A DNA stretch of 50,430 nt from Peribacillus muralis (GCF_001439925.1 NZ_LMBV01000010.1:65906-116335); one strand, 5' to 3'; positions 1 to 8,939 are shown, counted from the first letter of the stretch. Made by a program: numbers and translations. The notes: generated by a model from the sequence alone, not told the origin.

Positions 1-79
1 GACCATTTGATGTCGAACGAAAAGTGGATTGTTAAAGGATTTATAATTTACAATATATTCTGAAAAATGTATACTGAGA

Positions 80-108
80 TTGTTATGGTAAAAATAGGAA
101 TGTAAACT
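80..108 (+). promoter_or_regulatory. Candidate sigma-A promoter for ywcB-ywcA
   Basis: TTGTTA at 80-85 and TAAACT at 103-108 are separated by 17 bases, about 30 bases before the first gene. Each hexamer matches the sigma-A consensus at four of six positions, so this is a plausible but weak call. Confidence 0.35.
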
Positions 109-137
109 AAATTAGTGTTGATGAAGGGGGAACCAAC

Positions 138-476
138 TTGGCAGCAAACGATTCAATTGCTAAGGAAACCGAAGTAGACGCTTCCACAGACTACACCAAA
201 ATCGTCCAAACCCAATCATTTCAAGAGCTCCTGAGGAAAAAACGTAATTTCATCGTCCCGTTATCGATCTTTTTCATGGTCTTTTATTTCACTTTACCTA
301 TCCTTACTTCCTATTCAAAAGTTCTTAACTCTTATGCTTTTGGGAACATCAGTTGGGCATGGGTTTTTGCCTTTGCACAATTTATCATGACCTGGACCTT
401 ATGTATTCTTTATTCCAGGAAAGCGGCACGCTTTGATCTATTAGTTGAAAAAATCGTTAAAGAAGCGAAAGGATAA
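138..476 (+). CDS. ywcB: DUF485 small membrane protein, partner of the downstream symporter
   Basis: A 112-residue protein with a polar N-terminus (about residues 1-38) and two hydrophobic segments (about 40-60 and 72-92), followed by a basic tail. This is the DUF485 (YjcH/YwcB) layout. The family is nearly always encoded next to an acetate/solute:Na+ symporter, as here, and is thought to assist or regulate it. That role is inferred from context. The start is TTG at 138, chosen because GAAGGGGG at 123-130 lies at proper spacing and no better in-frame start exists. The symporter start follows 13 bases after the stop, so the two genes are almost certainly one transcript. Confidence 0.85.
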   Translation: MAANDSIAKETEVDASTDYTKIVQTQSFQELLRKKRNFIVPLSIFFMVFYFTLPILTSYSKVLNSYAFGNISWAWVFAFAQFIMTWTLCILYSRKAARFDLLVEKIVKEAKG

Positions 477-489
477 AGGTGAATTTACA

Positions 490-2028
490 ATGAATGTACT
501 TGCTTTTATATTATTTTTAATCATTGTCGGATTAACATTGGTGATTACCTTTTTTGCTTCTAGGCGCACTAAGACGACAGCTGACTTTTATACGGCCGAC
601 AGCTCCCTGACTGGTTGGCAGAATGGCTGGGCGATTGCGGGTGATTATATGTCTGCCGCATCCTTTCTCGGGATTGCCGGGATGGTCGCACTCTCTGGAT
701 TTGATGGTTTTTTTTACAGCATAGGGTTTCTTGTCGCTTATCTGGTCGTTCTTTATATCGTGGCCGAACCGCTGCGTAACCTTGGCAAGTATACATTGGC
801 GGATATGATCGCCGCCCGTTTCAATGAAAAGAAAGTACGCGGGGTTGCTGCCCTTAACACCATTTCCATTTCAACCTTTTATATGATTGCCCAACTAGTC
901 GGTGCAGGTGCCCTTATAAAACTCTTACTTGGAATTGATTATCTATACTCCGTCATCATTGTTGGTGTTTTAATGACCGTCTACGTCGTTTTTGGCGGTA
1001 TGACGGCCACCAGCTGGGTCCAGATCGTTAAGGCCGTTTTATTGATGGCGGGAACCTTCATCATCTCCTTCATCGTTTTGGCGAAATTCGACTTTAGCGT
1101 GATCGAGATGTTCAAGCAGATGAAAACAGCCACTCCTTTAGGCGGGGATTTCCTCAATCCGGGTAATAAATTCAAGGATCCTTTGGATACTTTATCCCTT
1201 AATTTAGCACTTGTACTCGGTACAGCTGGACTTCCTCACATTCTCATCCGTTTCTTTACGGTTAAAGACGCCATTACAGCGAGAAAGTCCGTCGTATATG
1301 CCACTTGGATCATCGGCATCTTTTATATCATGACCATTTTCCTTGGATTTGGAGCGGCTGCCTTTGTTGGGTATGACAAAATCATAGCTGCGAATGCTGC
1401 GGGCAATATGGCCGCCCCGCTGCTTGCCGAAGCCCTTGGCGGTGACTTCCTATTCGCCTTTGTGTCTGCAGTTGCCTTCGCTACCATACTGGCTGTTGTC
1501 GCAGGTCTTGTTCTATCGGCAGCATCTGCCTTTGCCCATGACTTTTATGGCCATATCATCCGCAAAGGCCAGGCCACTGACAAAGAACAAATCGTTGCGG
1601 CTCGTTGGGCATCAATCGGGGTATCGATTCTTTCCATCATCCTTGCCTTATTTGCCCAAAACATGAATGTCGCATTCCTTGTCTCCCTTGCCTTTGCAGT
1701 CGCTGCCAGTGCCAATCTGCCCATCATCATCTTCACGGTGTTCTGGAAACGCTTTAACACCGCTGGGGCTGTCACCGGGATGATTGTCGGGCTGGCCAGC
1801 TCTTTAATTCTTGTTTTCCTAAGCCCCAATGTGTGGTCACCGATAGAGGGAGCGGCCATATTCGTCGGAGAGCCATTATTCCCGCTTGCCAATCCAGGCA
1901 TCGTCTCGATTCCAATCGGTTTTATCGCCGCCATCGCCGGAACATTGCTGTCCAGCAAGAAAGCCGATGCCAAAAAATATGACGAAATTTTGGTGACGGC
2001 CAACACCGGCATGAAAGATTCTTTATAA
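490..2028 (+). CDS. ywcA: Sodium:solute symporter, ActP/YwcA-like (SSF family)
   Basis: A 512-residue polytopic membrane protein with about 13 hydrophobic segments and SSF family hallmarks: the early GDYMSAASFLG stretch and the core ADMIAARF and LPHILIRFFTV segments. Relatives such as ActP move acetate or other short monocarboxylates with Na+. The DUF485 gene directly upstream supports the ActP/YwcA subgroup. The exact substrate cannot be read from sequence. The reading frame is open from 445, but ATG 490 is preferred because AAAGGTGAA at 475-483 precedes it and the protein then begins with the expected N-terminal helix. A strong terminator follows. Confidence 0.88.
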   Translation: MNVLAFILFLIIVGLTLVITFFASRRTKTTADFYTADSSLTGWQNGWAIAGDYMSAASFLGIAGMVALSGFDGFFYSIGFLVAYLVVLYIVAEPLRNLGKYTLADMIAARFNEKKVRGVAALNTISISTFYMIAQLVGAGALIKLLLGIDYLYSVIIVGVLMTVYVVFGGMTATSWVQIVKAVLLMAGTFIISFIVLAKFDFSVIEMFKQMKTATPLGGDFLNPGNKFKDPLDTLSLNLALVLGTAGLPHILIRFFTVKDAITARKSVVYATWIIGIFYIMTIFLGFGAAAFVGYDKIIAANAAGNMAAPLLAEALGGDFLFAFVSAVAFATILAVVAGLVLSAASAFAHDFYGHIIRKGQATDKEQIVAARWASIGVSILSIILALFAQNMNVAFLVSLAFAVAASANLPIIIFTVFWKRFNTAGAVTGMIVGLASSLILVFLSPNVWSPIEGAAIFVGEPLFPLANPGIVSIPIGFIAAIAGTLLSSKKADAKKYDEILVTANTGMKDSL

Positions 2029-2039
2029 GTGTAAATCAA

Positions 2040-2088
2040 AAAAGAGAAAGGAGATCCAGGACTCACCTCCTGATCTCCTTTCTCTTTT
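2040..2088. terminator. Bidirectional intrinsic terminator between convergent genes
   Basis: A perfect 17-bp stem (2040-2056 pairs with 2072-2088) has A-rich and T-rich ends, so it can terminate both ywcA on the plus strand and the exporter pair on the minus strand. Confidence 0.9.
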
Positions 2089-2094
2089 GTTTAT

Positions 2095-2541
2095 CTAACC
2101 TCTCATTCTTATCTTTCTTCTATTGTACTTGAGTACCAGCTGGTTCATTACTTCCGCAAAGATCAAGCCCATCGCAATGGCACCAGCCAGCATGAAAACC
2201 TTAGCCGCCATTTGAACCGCTACATAAAAGTCATTCACGACAAAATGCTTCATTGCATTATATGATAAACCGCCCGGTACGAGGGGGATGATGCCCGATA
2301 CATTGAATATGGTGATCGGCGTTTTAAACCTTTTAGCAAAATACTGGCTGATGACCGCTACGATAAAGGCAGAGGCCATCGTCGCCATGATGCTGTTTAT
2401 ATCGTTTTCAACCAAGAGATAATATACGATCCATCCTATCATGCCTACTAGACCACATTGAAACAATGAACTTTTCGGTACATTGAAGATGATCCCAAAG
2501 GCGGCAGAGGCAATGAAACTTGTTATAAGCTGTGCTAACAT
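2095..2541 (-). CDS. ThrE-type exporter, small membrane subunit (YjjB/DUF3815-like)
   Basis: A 148-residue protein with four to five hydrophobic segments, including the glycine/proline-rich SGIIPLVPGGLSYNAM stretch typical of the ThrE_2 (DUF3815, YjjB) family. In many bacteria the threonine/serine exporter ThrE is split into a long YjjP-like and a short YjjB-like protein encoded together; in E. coli YjjPB exports succinate. The larger partner lies 19 bases upstream in the same operon. GGGGAGGAAG precedes ATG 2541. The substrate (amino acid or dicarboxylate) is not determinable here. Confidence 0.82.
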   Translation of the reverse strand: MLAQLITSFIASAAFGIIFNVPKSSLFQCGLVGMIGWIVYYLLVENDINSIMATMASAFIVAVISQYFAKRFKTPITIFNVSGIIPLVPGGLSYNAMKHFVVNDFYVAVQMAAKVFMLAGAIAMGLIFAEVMNQLVLKYNRRKIRMRG

Positions 2542-2560
2542 CCTTCTTCCTCCCCTTCAA

Positions 2561-3316
2561 TCATAAGAAAACAAAGGCAGCCGATATTCCTGCGCCAATG
2601 GCTAAAGCAGTCAACCCTGCATCCGCTCCCTTGGAAAGACCCGAAACTAAATGACCTGCAATGAGATCCCTGGCTGCATTCGTAATTAACAGTCCTGGAA
2701 CAAGCGGCATCACCGCACCAATGATGATCGTGTCCAAATGACTTCCTACGCCAATATGGACAAAGAAAATGGCGGCCAAGCCTACCACTAAAGAAGCAAT
2801 GAATTCAGCAAAAAAACGAACTTCCAATAGCCTATGTAAATAAAGCAGACAGGAAAAGCCCATGCCTCCAGCTATACAGGACCAAATGAAGTCAGTCCAC
2901 TGTCCCTGGAACATGATCAAAAAACAACCGCTCGCTATAAAAGCGGCAAAGATTTGTCCCCATAGCGGATAACCCATTCCAGCCCTTTCAATTTGCTTTA
3001 AGCGTGAAAAAGCCTCCGCTGGCGTCATTTCCTTGCTCGAAATGCTCCGGGATATACTGTTCACAAGGGTTACCTTATGTAAGTCAGTAGATCGGTGGGA
3101 AACCCGGATCAATTTAGAGGCTGGGTGCATGCCATCGAGCGAAAAAATAATTCCCGTAGGGGTCGAAAAGCTGTGTGAGTCCCCGCATCCGAACGCCGCA
3201 GCAATCCTGACCATCGTATCTTCAACCCTTGATGTTTCCGCTCCATTTGAAAGCATGATTTTACCCGCAAGCAAACATACATCTATAATTTCATTGTATT
3301 GTATCTGATCATCCAT
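2561..3316 (-). CDS. ThrE-type exporter, large subunit (YjjP/DUF1212-like)
   Basis: A 251-residue protein with a soluble N-terminal half (about 1-110) carrying the family signature SNGAETSRVEDTM, followed by about five membrane segments ending in AIGAGISAAFVFL. This matches the DUF1212/ThrE (YjjP) family. With the downstream small subunit it should form a two-component exporter in the cytoplasmic membrane. The frame extends 40 codons further upstream to 3436, but ATG 3316 has GGAGAGG at correct spacing while the upstream ATG has no clear ribosome binding site, so the shorter form is chosen. Confidence 0.82.
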   Translation of the reverse strand: MDDQIQYNEIIDVCLLAGKIMLSNGAETSRVEDTMVRIAAAFGCGDSHSFSTPTGIIFSLDGMHPASKLIRVSHRSTDLHKVTLVNSISRSISSKEMTPAEAFSRLKQIERAGMGYPLWGQIFAAFIASGCFLIMFQGQWTDFIWSCIAGGMGFSCLLYLHRLLEVRFFAEFIASLVVGLAAIFFVHIGVGSHLDTIIIGAVMPLVPGLLITNAARDLIAGHLVSGLSKGADAGLTALAIGAGISAAFVFL

Positions 3317-3725
3317 TTTATCCTCTCCATCACTTTCCGTATGAGGTACTCTCATCTTAAGAATCACGAAATTACCCGCTAAATCCACCTCATAATAGCC
3401 CAATTCCCGTGAAAAGGATATAAAAATGTTTTCCATATGCTTTTCACATCATGACTTACATGAAGACGATTGTCCTTCGTTCCAGTATTCCCCTTATTGC
3501 TTGCTGAAACCAATTAAATGGTTGTAGCTTAGACAAGCCATTCGACAGCACCAATATACTAACGAAGCAGCCGTTTGGTTAATTGTGGTAAAATATTAAT
3601 TAAGTAGACTTGTTTAACAAGACATTTGATAGGAACGATATTACCATTATTATTTTTTTATTCAGTAATAATAAGCATATGAAAGCAGGTGCTAATTTTC
3701 AGCTCCGATTTCAAAGGAGGGAAAT
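3317..3725. other. Intergenic stretch between exporter pair and small membrane peptide
   Basis: No convincing gene was found. The part up to 3436 could encode an N-terminal extension of the exporter, judged unlikely. The remainder is AT-rich and presumably holds divergent promoters. An A/G-rich ribosome binding site at 3712-3721 belongs to the small gene that follows. Confidence 0.5.
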
Positions 3726-3863
3726 ATGGAATTACTAGTTGGGATAGCTCTAATACTTATCGTATTTTTTTCTTCAAATATCATTGAAAAAAGATTAAAG
3801 AATATAGAAAAACAAAACAATCGTATAATAGAAGTTTTAGAAGAAATTAGAAATCAGAAATAA
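3726..3863 (+). CDS. 45-residue membrane-anchored peptide of unknown function
   Basis: The peptide starts at ATG 3726 behind a near-perfect Shine-Dalgarno (AAAGGAGGG, 3712-3721) and ends at TAA 3861. Residues 3-16 are hydrophobic and can span the membrane. Residues 18-45 are charged and heptad-like, with LKNIEKQNNRIIEVLEEI predicted to form an amphipathic or coiled-coil helix. Similar one-helix peptides with a short coiled coil are common in Bacillaceae, but no function is claimed. It stands alone: the neighbours are divergent or more than 200 bases away. The strong start signal and compact organisation are the main reasons to accept it. Confidence 0.6.
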   Translation: MELLVGIALILIVFFSSNIIEKRLKNIEKQNNRIIEVLEEIRNQK

Positions 3864-4083
3864 TGGCTCTTTCATTAACAGATCCTCCAATATTGCGTTA
3901 GCGTATCGTACTGAATGCCCTTTTCTTCTATCTATAACCGTTGGAAAACACCGTTACCTACCCTATGAAAACAAAAAAAAAAATTCTTTTTAATAATAGT
4001 GATCCAAACCCATCCCTCTCTCCGTTTATTAGGTGTAAAGAAAAACGGAGTAAAAAACATGATAAAAGAGGAGAGTGGATAAA

Positions 4084-5430
4084 ATGAGATTCAGTAAAAA
4101 ATTTATTATTCCTGTATTGGGTGCTTCACTACTAATGCCGACGATGGCAAATGTAAGTGCTGCTGAAATGAAGCCAACAGCCGTTACACCGGCAGCCGAT
4201 TTACGATCTGACTTGGACTACTTATTATCCGAACACTTCACATTAGCAGTAGCAGCAATGACAACGGCTTACGACGGATCTGAAAACGCAGACGAAGCAT
4301 TCAAGGCATTGGATCAAAATGCGGTTGATATGGAACCGGCCATTGCATCCATTTATGGAGAAAAAGGCGCTGCTGAGTTTGAGAGAATTTTCAGGGAGCA
4401 TAACAACTATACAGATGATTTTGTGAAAGCTACAAAGGATAATGACCAAGCTGCGATGGCTGAAGTTGATAAAGAGGTTGAACAATTTGTAAATGAATTT
4501 GCGAAATTCTTAAGTACGGCGACTGAAGGTAAACTACCTGAAGCTGCTGCAAAAGAAGCACTTCGCACGCATGAAGACCAAGTAAAAGAGACATTTGAAG
4601 ACTACGTAGAAGGCGATTATGAAGGTGCTGCAAAAACATATCGTGAAGGCTTCCAACATATGTTTGCCATCAGTAAAGCACTATCCACTTCCATTGTAAC
4701 GCAAATGCCGGATAAATTTGAAAATACAAAAGCGGATACACCGGCTGCTGATTTACGTTCTACATTGAATAGTCTAGCAGCTGAACACTTTGCTTTAGCA
4801 ACAATGGGCATGCAAAAGGGCTTCGAGGGTGCTAAGGACTATGACTATATCGGATGGTCTGAAAATGCGAATACAGCTGATTTCAAAGCAGCGATCGGTT
4901 CCGTATATGGTGAAGAAGGTGCAGCCCAATTTGAAAAAATTTGGCAAGGTGATCACATCAATGCACAAGCTGAATTCGTAAGTGCACAAATAAAGGATGA
5001 TAAAGAAGGCGAACAAGCAGCAAAGGAAAAACTCCATAAGTTTGCACAAGAGTTTGGTACATTCTTAGGTGGTGCAACAGAAGAGAATCTGCCAACGAAG
5101 GCAGCTCAAGATGCAGTTAAAGCACATGAAGATACAGTGATCAAAACGTTTGAACAATATGTGGAAGGCGATTATGCTGGAAGCTATGACACATACCGTG
5201 AAGGATACAAATTAATGTTTGGTGTCGGCCAAGCGCTTGGTGATGCCATTGTAAAGCAAAACCCAGACAAGTTTGCCGGAACAGCAATGCCAACCGATAT
5301 GCCTAAAACAGGTATGGGCGGTGCATCCGAACAAACAACGAACCCATTAACAATCATTTGGACTGCGTTAGGTTCATTAGCCGCGTTAATGGCAGTAGTG
5401 GTCGTACGTAAAAGACAGCTGTCTAAATAA
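4084..5430 (+). CDS. Cell-wall-anchored surface protein with two tandem helical repeats and an MPKTG sorting signal
   Basis: A 448-residue secreted protein. Residues 1-27 are a signal peptide (basic start, hydrophobic core, VSAA cleavage region). Two homologous units of about 180 residues follow (about 35-215 and 220-400), each starting with TPAADLRS, then an EHF-LA motif, and later THED or AHED and YVEGDY. The predicted structure is all-helical, and the paired Glu/His motifs could bind metal (inference). The C-terminus has MPKTG (406-410), a hydrophobic segment (about 420-441) and RKRQ, a complete cell-wall sorting signal in which Met replaces the usual Leu. ATG 4084 is preferred over GTG 4075 because AGAGGAG at 4067-4073 is correctly spaced only for the former. 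A sortase gene follows after a terminator. Function unknown. Confidence 0.85.
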   Translation: MRFSKKFIIPVLGASLLMPTMANVSAAEMKPTAVTPAADLRSDLDYLLSEHFTLAVAAMTTAYDGSENADEAFKALDQNAVDMEPAIASIYGEKGAAEFERIFREHNNYTDDFVKATKDNDQAAMAEVDKEVEQFVNEFAKFLSTATEGKLPEAAAKEALRTHEDQVKETFEDYVEGDYEGAAKTYREGFQHMFAISKALSTSIVTQMPDKFENTKADTPAADLRSTLNSLAAEHFALATMGMQKGFEGAKDYDYIGWSENANTADFKAAIGSVYGEEGAAQFEKIWQGDHINAQAEFVSAQIKDDKEGEQAAKEKLHKFAQEFGTFLGGATEENLPTKAAQDAVKAHEDTVIKTFEQYVEGDYAGSYDTYREGYKLMFGVGQALGDAIVKQNPDKFAGTAMPTDMPKTGMGGASEQTTNPLTIIWTALGSLAALMAVVVVRKRQLSK

Positions 5431-5465
5431 GAAAGATCAAACCTTCCTTACCCTATAGATTAATG

Positions 5466-5498
5466 AAAAAAAAGAGAGTATTCCCTCTCTTTTTTTTT
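5466..5498 (+). terminator. Intrinsic terminator after the surface protein
   Basis: GAGAG pairs with CTCTC, extended by an A-run (5466-5473) that pairs with the T-run (5490-5498). It probably makes the surface protein more abundant than the downstream sortase. Confidence 0.8.
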
Positions 5499-5528
5499 CA
5501 AATTGAGTGATTGAAATGAGGTAATGAT

Positions 5529-6491
5529 ATGAATAAGCTAATTCATTTCGCTTGTTTTATCTTAATAGCCATTATTTTAGTAAGTGGAACGATTTATGTG
5601 AAACAATTAATGGTTCAAGCATCAGAAACGAAAGAACAGGATTTGAAACAAGTTAAAGAGAAACAAACACAAAAGGAAAATTTAAAAAGTCGTATCACAC
5701 TTGCAGAAGAATTTACGGTATTGAAGGAGCATAAGACGGAAAAGAAACCGCTCAATAAAAAATTCACTGGCATTATCCCAACAAATGTAACCATTCCTTC
5801 CATTGATGTGAATGCTTCAATTGAGCAAGTCGGTTTATTGGAAACCGGTCAAATGGCTGCCCCTTCGACTGAAGACGGTGTCGCTTGGTTTGAACCTGGT
5901 TCAAAACCAGGGACGAAAGGAAATGCCGTATTGGCAGGGCATGTAGATAGTAAGTCAGGACCGGCCATTTTTTATCATTTAAAAGACCTCGAAAAAGGCG
6001 ATGAAATTACGATTAAAGACAAACAAGGAACAACACTCACGTTTGTGGTCAAAAAGAAGCAAAGCTATCCACGAGACAAAGCCCCTCTTAACGAAATCTT
6101 CGGATATAGCAAAGGGCGCCATTTGAATTTAATTACTTGCACGGGTACCTTCGACCGATCAAAAGGCACGCATCAAGAAAGATTGGTCGTATATACAGAG
6201 TTAAAAGCAGAAGAAGCGATGCAGCTTGAAGATGAAGCTAAGCTTCCAGTTACACCAACGAATGTAAAAATAAGCGGAAATTTGTTAACATGGCACGCCG
6301 TACGTGAAGGAAACATCATTGGTTACCGAATATACAAAAAAGTGCCTGGCAGGACATTCACGCATATTGGCAGCATATCAGAGTATGAGCGTAAGAGCTA
6401 TGTAGATAAAAACAGCTCCAATGCTCACTACTATGTGACAGCAGTTGATGAATATGGCCTAGAATCAGCTCCGTCCAGCATGGCTAAATGA
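5529..6491 (+). CDS. Class F-like sortase with a C-terminal FN3-like domain
   Basis: A 320-residue membrane-anchored transpeptidase. Residues 5-25 form the N-terminal membrane helix and about 30-78 a charged linker. The sortase domain covers about 84-226, with catalytic His138 in LAGHVDS, Cys204 in LITCTGTFD and Arg218 in ERLVVY. The ITCTG context resembles class F sortases. Residues about 240-320 look like a fibronectin type III domain (VTPTNVKISGN start, LTWHAV, YYVTAVDEYGLES), an unusual addition for a sortase. It should cleave the MPKTG signal of the protein encoded just upstream and attach it to peptidoglycan. ATG 5529 is preceded by GAGGT. The pairing is inferred from adjacency. Confidence 0.85.
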   Translation: MNKLIHFACFILIAIILVSGTIYVKQLMVQASETKEQDLKQVKEKQTQKENLKSRITLAEEFTVLKEHKTEKKPLNKKFTGIIPTNVTIPSIDVNASIEQVGLLETGQMAAPSTEDGVAWFEPGSKPGTKGNAVLAGHVDSKSGPAIFYHLKDLEKGDEITIKDKQGTTLTFVVKKKQSYPRDKAPLNEIFGYSKGRHLNLITCTGTFDRSKGTHQERLVVYTELKAEEAMQLEDEAKLPVTPTNVKISGNLLTWHAVREGNIIGYRIYKKVPGRTFTHIGSISEYERKSYVDKNSSNAHYYVTAVDEYGLESAPSSMAK

Positions 6492-6518
6492 TAAAATGAA
6501 TCTGCACTTACTGCCTTC

Positions 6519-6554
6519 AAGGATCGAGTCCGGCATTGCACCGGACCGATCCTT
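6519..6554. terminator. Intrinsic terminator after the sortase
   Basis: AAGGATCG-GTCCGG (6519-6533) pairs with CCGGACCGATCCTT (6541-6554) with one bulged A, followed by a T-rich tail. It lies between convergent genes. Confidence 0.8.
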
Positions 6555-6578
6555 TTAATTTTGTGATCAGCGCTTATT

Positions 6579-7415
6579 TTAAGGGTTTTTCGCGCCCTCC
6601 ATACCGTCATCTGTTTCCTTTTGAATAAAGTCATTTACGGTTTTATTAAACAAATCGCTTTCTTCCAGGAAAGGACAATGGCAGCTATTTTCGAAGATCA
6701 CGAGTTGCGAATCCGTGATGTTATCATGCAAATGCTCCCCGGCAGCTACCGGAATGACTTTTTCTTCCCTTCCAAAACAGAGAAGGGTGGGAACAGTAAT
6801 ATTGGGCAGGAATTCACGATAATCAACGATCGATTGGTCGAATAAGATGCTGCTGGCAATCGATTCAGGCATTTTAGTTACTTCCTCGAGCATCCAGTTT
6901 ACATCCTCCTCGGATAATTCATTTTTAAACATGGAGGATAGGAACGTTCGTAAAAAAGGGGTGCGATTCGTTTGAATCTCTGTCATGAAGGCTATTAATG
7001 TGCCAATATCAAATGCACCTATGTCAAAATCGGGCCATTTAAAATCAGAGGCCAATTCATCAACGATAACCGTGCTATGAACATTTCCCTCGCCAAATTG
7101 CTTGAGATAATCCCAGACGATAAAAGCTCCCATCGACCAGCCTACGAGTATAACATCCTTTAGTCCCCGTTTACTAATGAACGCATGAAGATCTTTTGCA
7201 TAAACCGAAACCGTATTGCCATGATGAACATGATTTGATCTGCCGTGGCTTCTTAAATCAAGTAGAATCGTTTTATATTTCCTTGAAAAGTACGGTAGTT
7301 GCTTTGCAAAGAATCGGCTGCTCATCCACACTCCATGAATAAAAATAATTGGTCTCCCTTGACCCTCTTCTTCATAATACAACCGGACTCCTTCTTCAAC
7401 CTCAAATAGTGCCAT
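6579..7415 (-). CDS. Alpha/beta-fold hydrolase
   Basis: A 278-residue soluble protein of the alpha/beta hydrolase family. Visible features are the oxyanion HG motif (FIHGVW, about 26-31), the nucleophile elbow GWSMG with Ser94, and a C-terminal His at about 246 (SCHCPF). The acid residue is probably the Asp/Glu near FGREEKV. There is no signal peptide. The substrate cannot be assigned; relatives include esterases, haloperoxidase-like and lactonase-like enzymes. ATG 7415 follows GGGAGGGG. It appears to be a single-gene unit, convergent with the sortase gene. Confidence 0.82.
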   Translation of the reverse strand: MALFEVEEGVRLYYEEEGQGRPIIFIHGVWMSSRFFAKQLPYFSRKYKTILLDLRSHGRSNHVHHGNTVSVYAKDLHAFISKRGLKDVILVGWSMGAFIVWDYLKQFGEGNVHSTVIVDELASDFKWPDFDIGAFDIGTLIAFMTEIQTNRTPFLRTFLSSMFKNELSEEDVNWMLEEVTKMPESIASSILFDQSIVDYREFLPNITVPTLLCFGREEKVIPVAAGEHLHDNITDSQLVIFENSCHCPFLEESDLFNKTVNDFIQKETDDGMEGAKNP

Positions 7416-7582
7416 TGTACCCCTCCCGAACGTTTTTTCTATAATGCATTCCCTATTATTATTTATTTCGTTTCAGCTATTAACAGACCTTCCTATAAAA
7501 AAATATTGTCAAACCGCTTTTTAGAGTTGATAATGAAGTATATTTTTATTGACATCTTCAGCCTGAAAGGACGGAATTTTTC

Positions 7583-8851
7583 ATGAAGAGCTTTTTCAAA
7601 AACTATCGATCCTCTTTAATCCTTCTCACAGCCATTATTATCGGCGGAATAGCGGGTGTCGTTTTCGGTGAGAAAACCTCGGTCATACAGCCGCTAGGGG
7701 ACTTATTTCTAAACCTGATGTTCACGATCATCGTGCCGTTAGTGTTTTTCAGCATTGCTTCCGCGATTGCAAATATGAGCGGAATGAATCGTCTTGGCAA
7801 GATCATGGGCAGTATTGTTGTCGTTTTCCTGACAACTGCCGCTTTGGCTGCCATCATTGGATTTATTGGGACAACCATCATCAATCCTTTGGAGGGTACA
7901 GATACGACAGCCATCAAAGAATTGATGGAAAACAGTTCCTCTGAGGAAAAGATTGAAGAAGTTTCTTTCTTCAGTCAACTCGTCAACACAGTAACCGTGT
8001 CCGATTTTCCAGAGCTGTTCTCTAGGAGCAATATGCTCCAGCTTATCGTTTTCTCGGTATTAATTGGACTTTCAACAGCGTTGGTCGGCGAGAAGGCTAG
8101 ACCGATCACTGAATTTTTGACAGCTGGTACAGCTGTGATGATGAAGGTCGTGAAGATCGTCATGTACTATGCACCAATTGGACTTGGCGCTTATTTTGCG
8201 ACGATCATCGGGCAGCTCGGGCCGCAGATTTTAGAAGGCTATGCCCGTACCTTCATTCTTTATCTCGTCTTAGCCTTGATTTATTATTTCGGCTTCTTCA
8301 CGTTGTATGCGTTTATCGCAGGAGGGAAAGAAGGCGTTAAACTTTTTTGGAAAAATGCCCTGGCACCCTCCGTTACAGCCATCGCAACTTGTTCCAGTGC
8401 CGCGTCCATTCCAGTCAACCTGGAATCAGTCAAGAAAATGGGCGTACCAAAGGATATCGCGGAAACTGTCATCCCACTCGGGGCCAACACTCATAAAGAT
8501 GGGTCCGTATTTGGCGGGATAATGAAAATCGTTTTCCTATTCACCTTATTCGGTAAGGATATGACCAGCATTTCAAGCATATTGAGCATTCTTGCCGTTG
8601 CCTTTTTGGTTGGTGCTGTCATGGGTGCCATTCCTGGAGGAGGGATGATCGGGGAAATGTTGATTCTGAGCGTATTCGGATTCCCGGTTGAAGTGTTGCC
8701 GATCATTGCTGTAATATCCACGATAATCGATGCACCTGCTACACTGCTTAACTCAACAGGAAACACGGTTTGTGCCATGCTTGTCACCCGACTCGTCGAG
8801 GGCAAGAACTGGTTAAAGCAAGCATTTGTTAAAGAAGATTCCGCCGTTTGA
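7583..8851 (+). CDS. Dicarboxylate/amino acid:cation symporter (DAACS family)
   Basis: A 422-residue membrane protein with the glutamate transporter fold: eight or more hydrophobic helices, a serine-rich re-entrant loop (ATCSSAASIPV), the IPLGANTHKDG motif that replaces the usual NMDG-type segment, and a second re-entrant region around IPGGGMIG and DAPATLLNSTGN. Family members import glutamate, aspartate, C4-dicarboxylates or cystine with Na+ or H+. The variant substrate motifs prevent assigning GltP, DctP or TcyP. ATG 7583 follows GAAAGGACGG. A strong terminator follows, so the gene is monocistronic. Confidence 0.87.
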   Translation: MKSFFKNYRSSLILLTAIIIGGIAGVVFGEKTSVIQPLGDLFLNLMFTIIVPLVFFSIASAIANMSGMNRLGKIMGSIVVVFLTTAALAAIIGFIGTTIINPLEGTDTTAIKELMENSSSEEKIEEVSFFSQLVNTVTVSDFPELFSRSNMLQLIVFSVLIGLSTALVGEKARPITEFLTAGTAVMMKVVKIVMYYAPIGLGAYFATIIGQLGPQILEGYARTFILYLVLALIYYFGFFTLYAFIAGGKEGVKLFWKNALAPSVTAIATCSSAASIPVNLESVKKMGVPKDIAETVIPLGANTHKDGSVFGGIMKIVFLFTLFGKDMTSISSILSILAVAFLVGAVMGAIPGGGMIGEMLILSVFGFPVEVLPIIAVISTIIDAPATLLNSTGNTVCAMLVTRLVEGKNWLKQAFVKEDSAV

Positions 8852-8854
8852 TTG

Positions 8855-8889
8855 AAAAGACGCCTGGTTAACCAGGCGTCTTTTTTTTA
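8855..8889 (+). terminator. Intrinsic terminator after the symporter
   Basis: A perfect 30-bp palindrome (15-bp arms meeting at 8869/8870) ends in an eight-base T-run. Confidence 0.9.
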
Positions 8890-8939
8890 GGGGCAAGGAG
8901 TTCCTTCCCGATGCATATAGCAGTGAAGGAGGGATTCCG

